Translations under genes and position numbers: made by a program | Assembly (NCBI GenBank): GCA_029262175.1 | Contig: JAJCZV010000045.1 | Span: 1 to 34,606, forward strand | From: Gemmatimonadota bacterium | GTDB lineage: Bacteria; Gemmatimonadota; Gemmatimonadetes; Palauibacterales; Palauibacteraceae | Direction of reading: 5' to 3' | DNA: 34,606 bases | Shown here: piece after piece, positions 1 through 7,972 of the stretch | Numbering within the stretch: position 1 is the first letter of the stretch | How the letters are laid out: the number at the start of each line of letters is the position of its first letter | The notes under the pieces: generated by a model | Told to the model about the DNA's origin: nothing | Database searches by the model: none | The model's input: the letters and a program-made list of their open reading frames with translations, nothing else

Positions 1-115
1 CCCGCAAGTTTGCTCCACCCATGCCAGCCGCTCTAAGTTGGGTCTTCTCCAGACAGCGGAAGTTACCGGCAAAGATTCGGGACTTCTCGGATCGTTTCGG
101 GGGGCGAGCCAAGCC

Positions 116-553
116 ATGGTGTGGTGGAAGATTTGGGACAAGAACGGTGGGGGCAGTGGCACGGGGCCCGACTACTATGAAGAGGGCGTCGCGTTGGCGC
201 GTCAGAATCTGCATCACGATGCGCTCACTTCTTTTCGTCTGGCCCTCAAGCAGAAACCGAACGACTCCGCCTGCTACGAGCAGATGGCGGTGGCCTATAC
301 CCACATTGGTCAGTACGGTGAGGCGATCCGCTGTTATAGCTCCGCGCTCGAGCGCCGACCGCAGAGTCCGTCGGCGCACTACGGACTGGCCTTTCTTCTT
401 CTGAAGGACGGCGCCCAGCGCGAAGCCACGGGACACCTCCAGGCCTTTCTGGCCAACGCGCGCTCCGACCGTGAAGACACCAAGCACTTGATGCATGCGC
501 GCAGGACCCTTCAACGGCTCGGAGTACCGGCCGGAGACTCGACCGCCTCCTGA
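116..553 (+). CDS. Small tetratricopeptide-repeat protein
   Basis: A protein of about 145 residues that reads as two to three TPR helical hairpins (for example ALTSFRLALKQKPND, then a second unit with EAIRCYSSALERRPQSP). TPRs form protein-binding scaffolds; no catalytic motif is visible and the partner is unknown. The frame stays open upstream to a TTG at 38. I prefer the ATG at 116 because a purine-rich GGGGGGCGAG stretch lies about 10 bases upstream and the residues before it do not look TPR-like. There is no signal peptide, so it is probably cytoplasmic. Its stop lies 16 bases before the start of the acyl-CoA ligase, so the two are probably co-transcribed. Confidence 0.75.
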   Translation: MVWWKIWDKNGGGSGTGPDYYEEGVALARQNLHHDALTSFRLALKQKPNDSACYEQMAVAYTHIGQYGEAIRCYSSALERRPQSPSAHYGLAFLLLKDGAQREATGHLQAFLANARSDREDTKHLMHARRTLQRLGVPAGDSTAS

Positions 554-569
554 ACGGCGCCCGCGCGTG

Positions 570-2438
570 ATGGAGGTCTCGAACCCGCTACCCGACAGCT
601 ATCGGCCCGGGACGCTCGTCGATCTGTTCCTCCGCGGTCTCTCCACCCCCCGCGACGACGCCGTTCGAGTCCGTAGCGAGACGGGCCGTTGGAGTTCGGT
701 CTCCACGGCGGAGATCGGAAACCAGGCGAGAGCCGTCGCCCTGGGATTGCGGGCAGAGGGGTTCGAGCGTCCGGACCGGGTCGCGATTCTCGCGCATTCG
801 CGGCTCGAATGGGCGCTGGCCGATTGGGGCCTCGTCATGGCCGGCTTGGCGTCGGTGCCCGTCTATCCGGTGCTGCCGGCCGATCAAATCCACTATATCC
901 TCGCGGATTCGGGCGCGAAGGCCGTGTTCGTCGGGGATCAGGAACAACTAGACAAGATCGTAGAGATTTCCGGGGAGTTGCCCGACCTACGTCTCGTCAT
1001 CGCGTTCGACGCGGTCGAGGTGCCGCCCGGCTCGGAGCTCTCGGTCGTCCAGTTCGATGCGTTGTCTCGGGTCGGCGAGGGCGCGCCGGCGGAGATCGCA
1101 CGCACCTATGAGTCTCACGCTCGAGAAACCCGCCCCGAGGATCTAGCGACGCTGATCTACACGTCGGGGACGACCGGTGACCCCAAAGGCGTGATGCTCA
1201 CCCACGCCAACTTCCACTCGAACACAGAACTGACGCTGCTGGTCATCCCGCTCGGCACCGATGACGTCGCCCTTTCTTTGCTGCCGCTCGCCCACGTGTT
1301 CGAGCGAACGATCGGACACTACGTCATGTGGGTCGCCGGCGTGACGGTCGCCTATGCGGAGTCGACCAAGACGATCGTCCGCGATCTCGGCGAAGTATCG
1401 CCTACCGTGATGGCCGCGGTCCCCCGTGTATTCGAAAAGGTCCTCGAGGGTGCTGAAGAGGCGGCGCGCACGGCGGGAGGCGCGAAGGAGGGGATCTTCC
1501 AATGGGCCCGACAAGTGGGAGAGCTCCGAGCGACGAGGGAGATGTCCGGACGGTCTCTTGGCCTCGTGCTACGCCTCCAGAGCGCGATCGCCGACAAGCT
1601 CGTCTTCAGCAAACTGCGCGAGCGAACCGGCGGGCGTATCCGGTTCTTCGCGAGCGGCGGCGCGCCGCTTTCGCCGGCCGTCGGCCTCTTCTTCTTCGCC
1701 GCTAAACTAAAGGTGTTGGAAGGATATGGACTGACGGAGACGTCACCCGTTCTTTCTTTCAACCGCATCGATGCCATTCGTTTGGGCACCGTCGGTCAGG
1801 CCATCCCGGGCACGGACATCAAGATCGATGATGATGGTGAGATTCTCGCGCGCGGTCCGCAGATCATGTCGGGGTACTACAACCGACCGGAAGCGACGGC
1901 CGAGGCCCTCGACGATGGCTGGTTCCGAACCGGAGACATCGGAGAGATCAGCGAGGATGGATATCTCAAGATCACCGACCGTAAGAAAGACATCATCATC
2001 ACGGCGTACGGCAAGAACATCGCGCCGCAGCCCGTCGAAGCGGAAATCAAACGCGCGCCCATGATCGCCGAGGCGGTCATGCTCGGCGACGGCCAGAAGT
2101 TTCCGATCGCCTTGGTCGTGCCGGACTTCAACGTGTTGCGGAGTCAACTTCACGGCGTGGTCGAAGCGGCCGATGCGGATCTCCTGGCCTCGCCCGCGGC
2201 GATCGAACTTCTAGAGCGGGTGGTGCAAGAGCGGTGCACGGAGTTCGCCCACCACGAGCAACCCCGAGAGGTCCTCCCTGTGCTCGGGCCCTTTACGATC
2301 GAGGGCGGCGAGCTCACGCCGACGCTAAAAGTCAAGCGGCGCGTCATTGCCGCCCGGTATGCCTCGCAGATCGAAGCGTTGTATGAACGGATCGAGGCGG
2401 CATTGAGCGAGCCGGAGAAGGGTCGAGACGGCCCCTGA
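570..2438 (+). CDS. Long-chain fatty acid-CoA ligase (AMP-forming)
   Basis: A 622-residue member of the ANL adenylating superfamily, long-chain acyl-CoA synthetase branch (FadD15/ACSL-like). It activates fatty acids to acyl-AMP and then acyl-CoA for beta-oxidation or lipid synthesis. The phosphate-binding motif YTSGTTGDPKG lies near residues 196-206, GYGLTETSP near 385, the WFRTGD hinge aspartate near 451, and DRKKDIIITAYGKNIAP near 470-486, which carries the usual C-terminal catalytic region. I chose the ATG at 570. The frame extends upstream to 495, but that part overlaps the TPR gene and encodes an Arg/Pro-rich stretch unlike the family. The gene ends six bases before the converging CtaG gene, leaving no room for a separate terminator. 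The fatty acid chain length cannot be read from the sequence. Confidence 0.93.
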   Translation: MEVSNPLPDSYRPGTLVDLFLRGLSTPRDDAVRVRSETGRWSSVSTAEIGNQARAVALGLRAEGFERPDRVAILAHSRLEWALADWGLVMAGLASVPVYPVLPADQIHYILADSGAKAVFVGDQEQLDKIVEISGELPDLRLVIAFDAVEVPPGSELSVVQFDALSRVGEGAPAEIARTYESHARETRPEDLATLIYTSGTTGDPKGVMLTHANFHSNTELTLLVIPLGTDDVALSLLPLAHVFERTIGHYVMWVAGVTVAYAESTKTIVRDLGEVSPTVMAAVPRVFEKVLEGAEEAARTAGGAKEGIFQWARQVGELRATREMSGRSLGLVLRLQSAIADKLVFSKLRERTGGRIRFFASGGAPLSPAVGLFFFAAKLKVLEGYGLTETSPVLSFNRIDAIRLGTVGQAIPGTDIKIDDDGEILARGPQIMSGYYNRPEATAEALDDGWFRTGDIGEISEDGYLKITDRKKDIIITAYGKNIAPQPVEAEIKRAPMIAEAVMLGDGQKFPIALVVPDFNVLRSQLHGVVEAADADLLASPAAIELLERVVQERCTEFAHHEQPREVLPVLGPFTIEGGELTPTLKVKRRVIAARYASQIEALYERIEAALSEPEKGRDGP

Positions 2439-2444
2439 TCGGAG

Positions 2445-3230
2445 TCAGACCTCCAGCGCGTTTTCCGCGCGATACCACTGCCAGAAAAGGACCCCGATGG
2501 CGGTCCACAAGATGGCGCCCCCTCCCAGCCGCATGACGAGCCCGGCGATTCGCTGGTCCTCCCCCGCACTCAGACCGCCGACGGGCGGCGCCAGCTCGTA
2601 CGTCGCATAGAATGGGAGCTGGGCGAACGTCAGGAAGACGTACGGAAGCGTCATAAGGACCGTGCTCACAATCAGATAGCCGATTCGAACCCCGAACGGA
2701 AACCGGGGTCGATGGGGCACGGGGCTGATCACCGGCCACCAAAACAGCATCCCGCCCAACAGCCACGACAGGTCGAGCCCGAGCGACCCCAGTTGGGACC
2801 CCATGAGCCCATCCACCACACCAGGCCAATGGGTCGCGATGATGATCGCGTGAAAGGCGAGAAGAGCGATCAACGGGTTCGAGAGCGGACGCAGTCGCGA
2901 GACGCCCCGGACCGAGGCCGCGCGTTGCAGCGCCGCGGTGGGCAGCCCAGCGATCAGCAGCGGTGGAGCGAGTAGCGCGATCAACAGAAACTGCACCATA
3001 TGGATCGACGCCAAGTACCCTGCGCCCAACGCCCCAACCGGCCAATCTAGCGCGATCCAAAGCGTCGCGACGCCCAGCGCGAATCTCGTCCGTCGCTGCG
3101 GCGGCACGTGGGTGTTCCGCGTGAAGCGCCAGTAGGCGAGTCCGAGAAGCGCGACGAAGATCCAAACCCCAGGGTACGCCCGCCAACTCCAACTCCAGGG
3201 GATGCCCTGGGCTGCACACCACCACTGCAT
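2445..3230 (-). CDS. ctaG: Cytochrome c oxidase assembly protein, CtaG (caa3) family
   Basis: A 261-residue multi-pass membrane protein with six to seven hydrophobic segments. It matches the CtaG_Cox_caa3 family, known from Bacillus caa3 oxidase assembly, and is unrelated to the CtaG/Cox11 copper protein. Recognisable features are the Trp-rich N-terminus, the WPVGALGAGYLASIHMVQF segment around residues 65-85 with a helix-embedded His, and further membrane segments such as LGLDLSWLLGGMLFWWPVI. It is the last gene of a five-gene operon. Its ATG shares one base with the stop of the SCO1 gene (TAATG), implying translational coupling. Pairing with a copper chaperone supports a role in maturing the Cu centres of a haem-copper oxidase, whose subunits are not in this window. 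Confidence 0.85.
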   Translation of the reverse strand: MQWWCAAQGIPWSWSWRAYPGVWIFVALLGLAYWRFTRNTHVPPQRRTRFALGVATLWIALDWPVGALGAGYLASIHMVQFLLIALLAPPLLIAGLPTAALQRAASVRGVSRLRPLSNPLIALLAFHAIIIATHWPGVVDGLMGSQLGSLGLDLSWLLGGMLFWWPVISPVPHRPRFPFGVRIGYLIVSTVLMTLPYVFLTFAQLPFYATYELAPPVGGLSAGEDQRIAGLVMRLGGGAILWTAIGVLFWQWYRAENALEV

Positions 3231-3889
3231 TATTGGCCTCCGGACGCCCCGGCCGCCGTGGAGTTGAGGGCAAGGAGAAGCGGAAGATCGTGTTGCCAGT
3301 CGGACTGTCGGATGCCGCTCGGGTACAGCGCGCGAACCTGCCCGTCTCCCGTGATCGCGATGATCGGCGTCGCGTGCCCGACGTAGTAAGCGTCGGGAGC
3401 GTTCGCATCGTGAGGGGGATCGATCACGGCGGGTGGTAGCCGAAATTCCCCCTGGATCTCATTGATTCGATCCAGCTCTCCCACCAGGCCGATAAACGAT
3501 GTGTCAAACCCATCGAGCCACTCGCGCAGTCGTGCGGGCGTGTCTCGGGCCGGGTCTGTCGTGACGAACACGAGCTTGACCTGTTGGCGTTGGACGTAGG
3601 CGAGGTCGGTGAGAGCCGCGTCGAGGATCGACAGTTGAACGGGGCAAATGTCCGGGCAGTGGGTATAACCGAAAAACAAAAGCGTGAGAGCGCCCTCGGT
3701 TTCCGCGCGAAAGTCGAAGCGGTCACCCTGCGTGTCCAGTAGCGAAAAGTCCGCGGCTTCGAAGGTCTCCTCCAACTCCAACCCGCGCAGACCGTCCGCG
3801 CCTTCGCTACGGTCGACGCCATCGTCGACTTGGCCGCAGGCCGCGCACAACACGAGCACGGTCGTCCACTTCAGACCGGATCTTCTCAC
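3230..3889 (-). CDS. SCO1/SenC family copper chaperone for cytochrome oxidase
   Basis: A 219-residue SCO protein with a thioredoxin-like fold that delivers copper to, or reduces, the CuA site of cytochrome c oxidase outside the membrane. The copper/redox motif HCPDICP gives Cys78 and Cys82, DPARDTP follows at about 112-118, and the conserved distal His is His172 in YVGHATP. These are the three expected copper ligands. The N-terminus (RRSGLKWTTVLVLCAACGQ) looks like a lipoprotein signal, but the lipobox is imperfect (Cys at -3), so a simple membrane anchor is also possible. It starts with GTG, which overlaps the upstream DUF445 stop in a GTGA arrangement, and its TAA overlaps the CtaG start. 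Both neighbours fit an oxidase assembly operon. Confidence 0.9.
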   Translation of the reverse strand: MRRSGLKWTTVLVLCAACGQVDDGVDRSEGADGLRGLELEETFEAADFSLLDTQGDRFDFRAETEGALTLLFFGYTHCPDICPVQLSILDAALTDLAYVQRQQVKLVFVTTDPARDTPARLREWLDGFDTSFIGLVGELDRINEIQGEFRLPPAVIDPPHDANAPDAYYVGHATPIIAITGDGQVRALYPSGIRQSDWQHDLPLLLALNSTAAGASGGQ

Positions 3890-5448
3890 CCTAGAATCGT
3901 ATTCACGAGAACAAGCACCACGCCGATGAGGGCCCCCAACACGTATCCCAACCGCACGATGAGATCTAGCTCACGCTGGCTGATATCGCGCACGAGGCTC
4001 TCGAGCCGTTGTAGCGGAAAGCCCTCGATCTTGGCCGAGATCCGCTCGGAAATCTTGATCTTGCTGGCGACTTCCGGAACCTGTCGAGCGACCCAATCCC
4101 ACGTGGGCGGACCCAGCGTGTCGGCGAGTCGGATGGCGGCGTCGTCGCGGAGGAACCGGTCCAATCGGCCGATCGGGGTCGTGAGAATGCGATCGGCCAG
4201 AGGTTCGGCGATGGACTCGAAAAGCGTCTTGCCCCCCTCGGACCGAAGACCGACGGCCAGCCAGCCAGCCACGCGATCGGCGGGGACGACACGGAGCACA
4301 TCCGCCCAACTTCTCTCCCCGAGGCGGCCCAGGGCCCCCTCCAGTTGATCGAGAAGAAAAGCTCGGGAACCGGGATCCCGCGCGGCCCGTGCGACCCAGT
4401 CGCCCATCGAATCGAGTGCGGAATGCACTTGAGGGGAGTCTGTCGCGCCCAGCACGGTCGTGGTCGGCCGCCGGAGAAACTCGACGATGCCGTCGTTGAC
4501 GTTGCGCGCCATCGCCGCTTGGACCTCCGGCTCGCGGAGCACCTCGCTGAGCCGGTCCGCTCCGTCGGACTCCAACGTATCGAGGGCCTTGGAGACCGTA
4601 TCCTCGGTGACGATCAGTTTGGCCACGACGCGTTGGTGCAGCCGCAAATCGTTTACGAACCGATCGAGAAGGTCGCGGATCATACGCTCGACCCGCTCGC
4701 GCGTATCGGGATCCTCGAGCAGGCGGCCTAGCCGCTCCATGGCGACCGGGAGATAGTCCTTGATCGCGTGCTCGATGGCCGCGACGAGACCTGGCGGAAT
4801 CAACTGCTCGAGGGTCCGACCGGGGCGCAACACGTGCTGCGCGGCCTCGTCGAGGTGGTGTCGGATCGTCCGCTCGAACGCCCGAGAATCCAAGAGTTTT
4901 ACGAGCCAGTCCTCTAGGGCTTCCCGGACCGCGGCGAGTCTGGGGCCTTCGAGGGCGTTCGATAGCGGCTCTTCGCTCAACGATTCGCGAACCGATTCCA
5001 AAAGTCCCGCCGCCTGCTTCCCAAACTCGTCCGAGTCGAGCGACGTCACCAACAACTCGCGCCCCTCGGCCAGCAATCGCATCAGCAACGCGCGGATCTC
5101 AGAGATGGCTTCGGCCGGCAGGATGTCCGTCAGCGAGGGCTGTTCACCACCGCTGAGTTCCACCGCGAGCTCGCGGAGACGGTCCTGGAAAGCGTGTTCG
5201 AGCCCTTTGAGTTCGGACGCGATGTCTTCAGGCGTGAGAAGCGTGCTCCCGACCACCCGACCGATCGAGTCGGCCAGGCGCGCCTGGTTCTTGGGTACGG
5301 CGCCCTGCAGCCACCCCACCGTCCGTCCCATCATCGTGGGCGGAGAGTAGGGATGAAACAGCATCCAGACGGCGATCCGGTTGGTGATCCCACCGGCGAG
5401 TGCGCCGAACGCCACCGTGATGAGCGCGCGACCCCAGTCGATCTCCAT
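3886..5448 (-). CDS. DUF445 family membrane protein
   Basis: A 520-residue protein with the hallmark DUF445 N-terminal membrane segment (GALAGGITNRIAVWMLFHPY, residues 16-35). A long helical, charged middle region follows, and a C-terminal membrane anchor begins around residue 495 (YVLGALIGVVLVLVNTILG). This is the usual topology of the family, related to Bacillus YheB: two membrane ends enclosing a large soluble or peripheral region. No biochemical function is established for the family. It lies in the middle of the minus-strand operon. Its ATG overlaps the preceding lipoprotein stop by one base (TGATG) and its stop overlaps the SCO1 GTG. The context suggests an envelope role alongside oxidase assembly, but that is inference. 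Confidence 0.87.
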   Translation of the reverse strand: MEIDWGRALITVAFGALAGGITNRIAVWMLFHPYSPPTMMGRTVGWLQGAVPKNQARLADSIGRVVGSTLLTPEDIASELKGLEHAFQDRLRELAVELSGGEQPSLTDILPAEAISEIRALLMRLLAEGRELLVTSLDSDEFGKQAAGLLESVRESLSEEPLSNALEGPRLAAVREALEDWLVKLLDSRAFERTIRHHLDEAAQHVLRPGRTLEQLIPPGLVAAIEHAIKDYLPVAMERLGRLLEDPDTRERVERMIRDLLDRFVNDLRLHQRVVAKLIVTEDTVSKALDTLESDGADRLSEVLREPEVQAAMARNVNDGIVEFLRRPTTTVLGATDSPQVHSALDSMGDWVARAARDPGSRAFLLDQLEGALGRLGERSWADVLRVVPADRVAGWLAVGLRSEGGKTLFESIAEPLADRILTTPIGRLDRFLRDDAAIRLADTLGPPTWDWVARQVPEVASKIKISERISAKIEGFPLQRLESLVRDISQRELDLIVRLGYVLGALIGVVLVLVNTILG

Positions 5449-6359
5449 CAGGGTGACGGAAGTTCTGCAGAGAGCCCGCTAAAACGAAAGCGTTCATCGC
5501 CCGCGAAAAGGACGCAGTCGATCGCGACGGTCGGTGCTCCCGGGATCTGAGCCGGCCGAGCTCGAATGTTTCCGCGTAGGTCTGTCCCCGGGATTTCGAA
5601 CCGCCATCGGGCCGAGGTGCCGACGGAGTCCGCCCGTTCGAAGATCAGCCCGTCCCACGACGAAGCGACGCCGTGGAGCCAGGCGTGGGCCACCGAGGGC
5701 GCTTGATCCGAGCCTGCATGGATGACCATGGCGTTCCCGAGCGAGTCGGCGAGCACGAAAGTGCGGCTCGGGTCCACCGTCCCCGGGATCCCGAGGGCTC
5801 GGGCGGCCCTGCGAAAGAACAAAACCCCGAGCGAAGACGCACCATCGGCATCGAATACCGCCATGCCAAGGGACTCCCGCTGACCCGTGGGTCCGGTCCA
5901 GGTGGAAATCTCTTCGCCCACCCTCAATCTCACTTCTGATCTCACTTCCGCCGCATCCTCGACCTGGAAGGCCAAACTCACGATTTGACCCGCGTCCCCC
6001 ACCCGAACCTGCATGTCGCGATCGGGCAGGAGGCGCCAACCCGCGCGCGGGACCGGGAGCGTGTCCTGTGTGTCGAGCAACGCCCGCCACGATTCCTCAT
6101 CGCCGCGCCACGCGCCGTAGGAGCGCGTGAGCTGTCCGAGTTCGGCCGTCTGGTCGAAGGACCCGTAGAACAGGCGTCCATCCGAGCCCGCGAATGCGAG
6201 ATGGGTCAGGTATCTCGCATCGACGCGGAGCGACGAGGGGTCGGCCGCGTCACCGTCCGAGGCGGCGCGGTCGAGCTCGGGGGACACCTCGGAGCAGGCC
6301 GCCAGCGTCGCCAGGGCGAGCACACACGCGCTGGATGCGCAGTTTCTTTTGGCGCGCAT
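5448..6359 (-). CDS. Putative lipoprotein of unknown function
   Basis: About 303 residues starting MRAKRNCASS with a short basic N-region, a hydrophobic core (CVLALATLAAC) and a probable lipidated Cys in TLAAC near residue 22. It should be an exported lipoprotein. The mature part is beta-rich, with no domain I recognise. Recurring W/F-G patterns such as LTHLAFAGSDGRLFYGSF and RWRFEIPGTDLRGNI suggest a beta-sandwich or lipocalin-like fold, which is a guess. The frame stays open upstream to 6506, but the ATG at 6359 places the signal peptide correctly and overlaps the DUF1499 stop (TGATG). Its own stop overlaps the DUF445 start in the same way. Function unknown; the operon suggests an envelope or oxidase-assembly link. 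Confidence 0.78.
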   Translation of the reverse strand: MRAKRNCASSACVLALATLAACSEVSPELDRAASDGDAADPSSLRVDARYLTHLAFAGSDGRLFYGSFDQTAELGQLTRSYGAWRGDEESWRALLDTQDTLPVPRAGWRLLPDRDMQVRVGDAGQIVSLAFQVEDAAEVRSEVRLRVGEEISTWTGPTGQRESLGMAVFDADGASSLGVLFFRRAARALGIPGTVDPSRTFVLADSLGNAMVIHAGSDQAPSVAHAWLHGVASSWDGLIFERADSVGTSARWRFEIPGTDLRGNIRARPAQIPGAPTVAIDCVLFAGDERFRFSGLSAELPSP

Positions 6360-6784
6360 CAGGCGAGCGTCGCGCCATCTTCCGCCGGCCCCGAGAGGTC
6401 TGCCGCGCCGGGGCGGCGAGGCGGGGCCGCGAGGCGCGCGGAGGGACCGAGGGCGATGTCGAGCGCGTGAAACATGCGATCGATTCTTCGTCGATTGACG
6501 CCCCAATCGCCCTTGCCGCGCCGCGACCTCGACAGGGCGTCGACCCGAGTCAGTCCATTGTCATCCAGCGCCACCCAGATCGTCAGGTCATCGATGAAAC
6601 GGAGGATCGGCGTCGTACAAGCAAGCGTGATGAGACCCAGTTCTTCGTCCTTGTGGAGCAGCGCCCAGCCCCCGCGCTTCTCGACGGCGGCAAGGATTTC
6701 GTCCCAAACGCGGGCAAACGGCGTCTCGTACAGACGCGGTTCGGGTCCCCCCGGCCGCCTCGTGTCCGCCACGTTTTCGTTCAT
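6359..6784 (-). CDS. DUF1499 domain protein
   Basis: A 141-residue protein matching the DUF1499 pattern: an aromatic-rich VWDEILAAVEKRGGWALL segment, then IDDLTIWVALDDNG, then an S-R-S-R-x-G-K-x-D-W-G-V-N signature followed by RRRIDRMFHALD near residues 90-110. The family has no established biochemical role. It lacks an obvious signal peptide from this start. The same frame is open much further upstream (to 8158), but that part only mirrors the nucleotidyltransferase on the other strand. The ATG at 6784 is the first sensible start and leaves a normal 195-bp divergent promoter region. It is the first gene of the minus-strand operon that ends in SCO1 and CtaG. Confidence 0.8.
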   Translation of the reverse strand: MNENVADTRRPGGPEPRLYETPFARVWDEILAAVEKRGGWALLHKDEELGLITLACTTPILRFIDDLTIWVALDDNGLTRVDALSRSRRGKGDWGVNRRRIDRMFHALDIALGPSARLAAPPRRPGAADLSGPAEDGATLA

Positions 6785-6979
6785 CCAGACGCGAAACCTC
6801 TCGCGCGTGGGCGTCCTTGAAGTGGCGTTACTCAAGGGCAACGGCCCCGCTCGGGCACATCCGCGACGGTTGGCCTTCCCCGCTTCGGCGAGATAGGTTG
6901 ATGGGCCCCGAGGCCCGATCCGTGCGGGCGCCATCCCTCGGCTTCCGCGATCCACTTCCAGACAGATAGACGGCTCAAC
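6785..6979. promoter_or_regulatory. Divergent intergenic promoter region
   Basis: This 195-bp gap separates two divergent operons (the DUF1499 operon leftward, the nucleotidyltransferase operon rightward), so it must hold both promoters. I see no convincing -35/-10 pair. One short GC hairpin is visible: GGGCC at 6903-6907 pairs with GGCCC at 6912-6916 across a 4-base loop, upstream of the plus-strand gene. Confidence 0.45.
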
Positions 6980-7972
6980 ATGCAGGCCATAATACCGTTG
7001 GCGGGGAAGGGTACAAGAGTCCGCCCCCACACACATTCTCGTCCGAAACCCTTGCTCCGCGTGGCGAACCGCCCCGTCCTTTCCTACGTCGTCGAGCAGC
7101 TGCGGGCGGAAGGCGTCGATGAGATGATCTGCGTGACCGGTCACCTCGCGCCCCAGATCAAGGATTTTCTCGCTACGGAGCACGGAGACATGCCGGTTCG
7201 GTACGTCGAGCAGGTCTCCCAGCGGGGGACCGCTGACGCGATCGCGCTCGCCGAGCCCTACGTAAACGGTCCCGTCTTGATCGTATTCGTGGACACGCTC
7301 TTTGACGCCGATTTCAGCGTGATCCAGCGGCACCCCGACGCGGCCGGGATCATTTGGGCCAAGGAAGTCGAAGACTATCAGCGCTACGGCGTCGTCCTCA
7401 CCGACGAGGACGGGTACATGAAGCGGATTATCGAGAAGCCGAGCGAACCGGTCTCCAAGCTCGCCAACATCGGCGTGTACTACATCCGCGATTACGAGTT
7501 GTTGTTCGAGGGTGTTCGTCACGTTTTGGCTCAAGACCCCAATCTTGGCGAGTACTTCCTCACCGATGCGTTTCAGTACATGATCGACCACGGTGCCCGA
7601 TTGTATACGGCGGAAGTGGGTGGTTGGTTTGACTGCGGGAAAACAGAGACCGTCCTGGATACGAATCGGGTCATGCTGGAACGCGGTCACGGGGGGGAGC
7701 TTACCGTTCCCGAGTCGGTTGAAATCGAAGGCGACGTCGCGATTGCCGATGGCGCTGTCGTCACCGATTCGCGCCTCGGACCCAACGTGAGTGTCGGCGC
7801 TGGGAGCACGGTCCAAGCTTGTACGCTGGTGGACACGATCGTCGGCGAGTCCTCGGTGCTGGAAGGTTGCGAACTCAAAGACTCGATCGTGGGGGACCAC
7901 GCGATCCTGAGGGGAGTAAAGGGAAGGGTGAATGTCGGCGACCACACAGAAATCGAGGGGCGTCGCGACTAG
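6980..7972 (+). CDS. Sugar-phosphate nucleotidyltransferase with left-handed beta-helix
   Basis: A 330-residue NDP-sugar pyrophosphorylase-type protein. The N-terminal Rossmann-like nucleotidyltransferase domain starts with PLAGKGTRVRPHTHSRPKPLL (residues 6-26), the nucleotide-binding G-x-G-T-R and Lys signature. It continues with the metal-binding Asp in FVDTLFD near 112-118 and the IIEKPSEP motif near 151-158. From about residue 240 the chain shows hexapeptide-type repeats (VEIEGDVAIADGAVVTDS and similar), giving a C-terminal left-handed beta-helix as in GlmU or archaeal RmlA-like enzymes. It probably makes an NDP-activated sugar from a sugar 1-phosphate and NTP. The exact sugar and nucleotide (glucose/dTTP, glucose/UTP, mannose/GTP) cannot be told. 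The next gene's GTG begins directly after its TAG. Confidence 0.88.
   Translation: MQAIIPLAGKGTRVRPHTHSRPKPLLRVANRPVLSYVVEQLRAEGVDEMICVTGHLAPQIKDFLATEHGDMPVRYVEQVSQRGTADAIALAEPYVNGPVLIVFVDTLFDADFSVIQRHPDAAGIIWAKEVEDYQRYGVVLTDEDGYMKRIIEKPSEPVSKLANIGVYYIRDYELLFEGVRHVLAQDPNLGEYFLTDAFQYMIDHGARLYTAEVGGWFDCGKTETVLDTNRVMLERGHGGELTVPESVEIEGDVAIADGAVVTDSRLGPNVSVGAGSTVQACTLVDTIVGESSVLEGCELKDSIVGDHAILRGVKGRVNVGDHTEIEGRRD

Noticed and set aside
2344..3408. A 354-residue minus-strand frame across the CtaG gene
   Set aside because: It overlaps the clear CtaG gene in another frame; its Arg-rich product has no domain signal.
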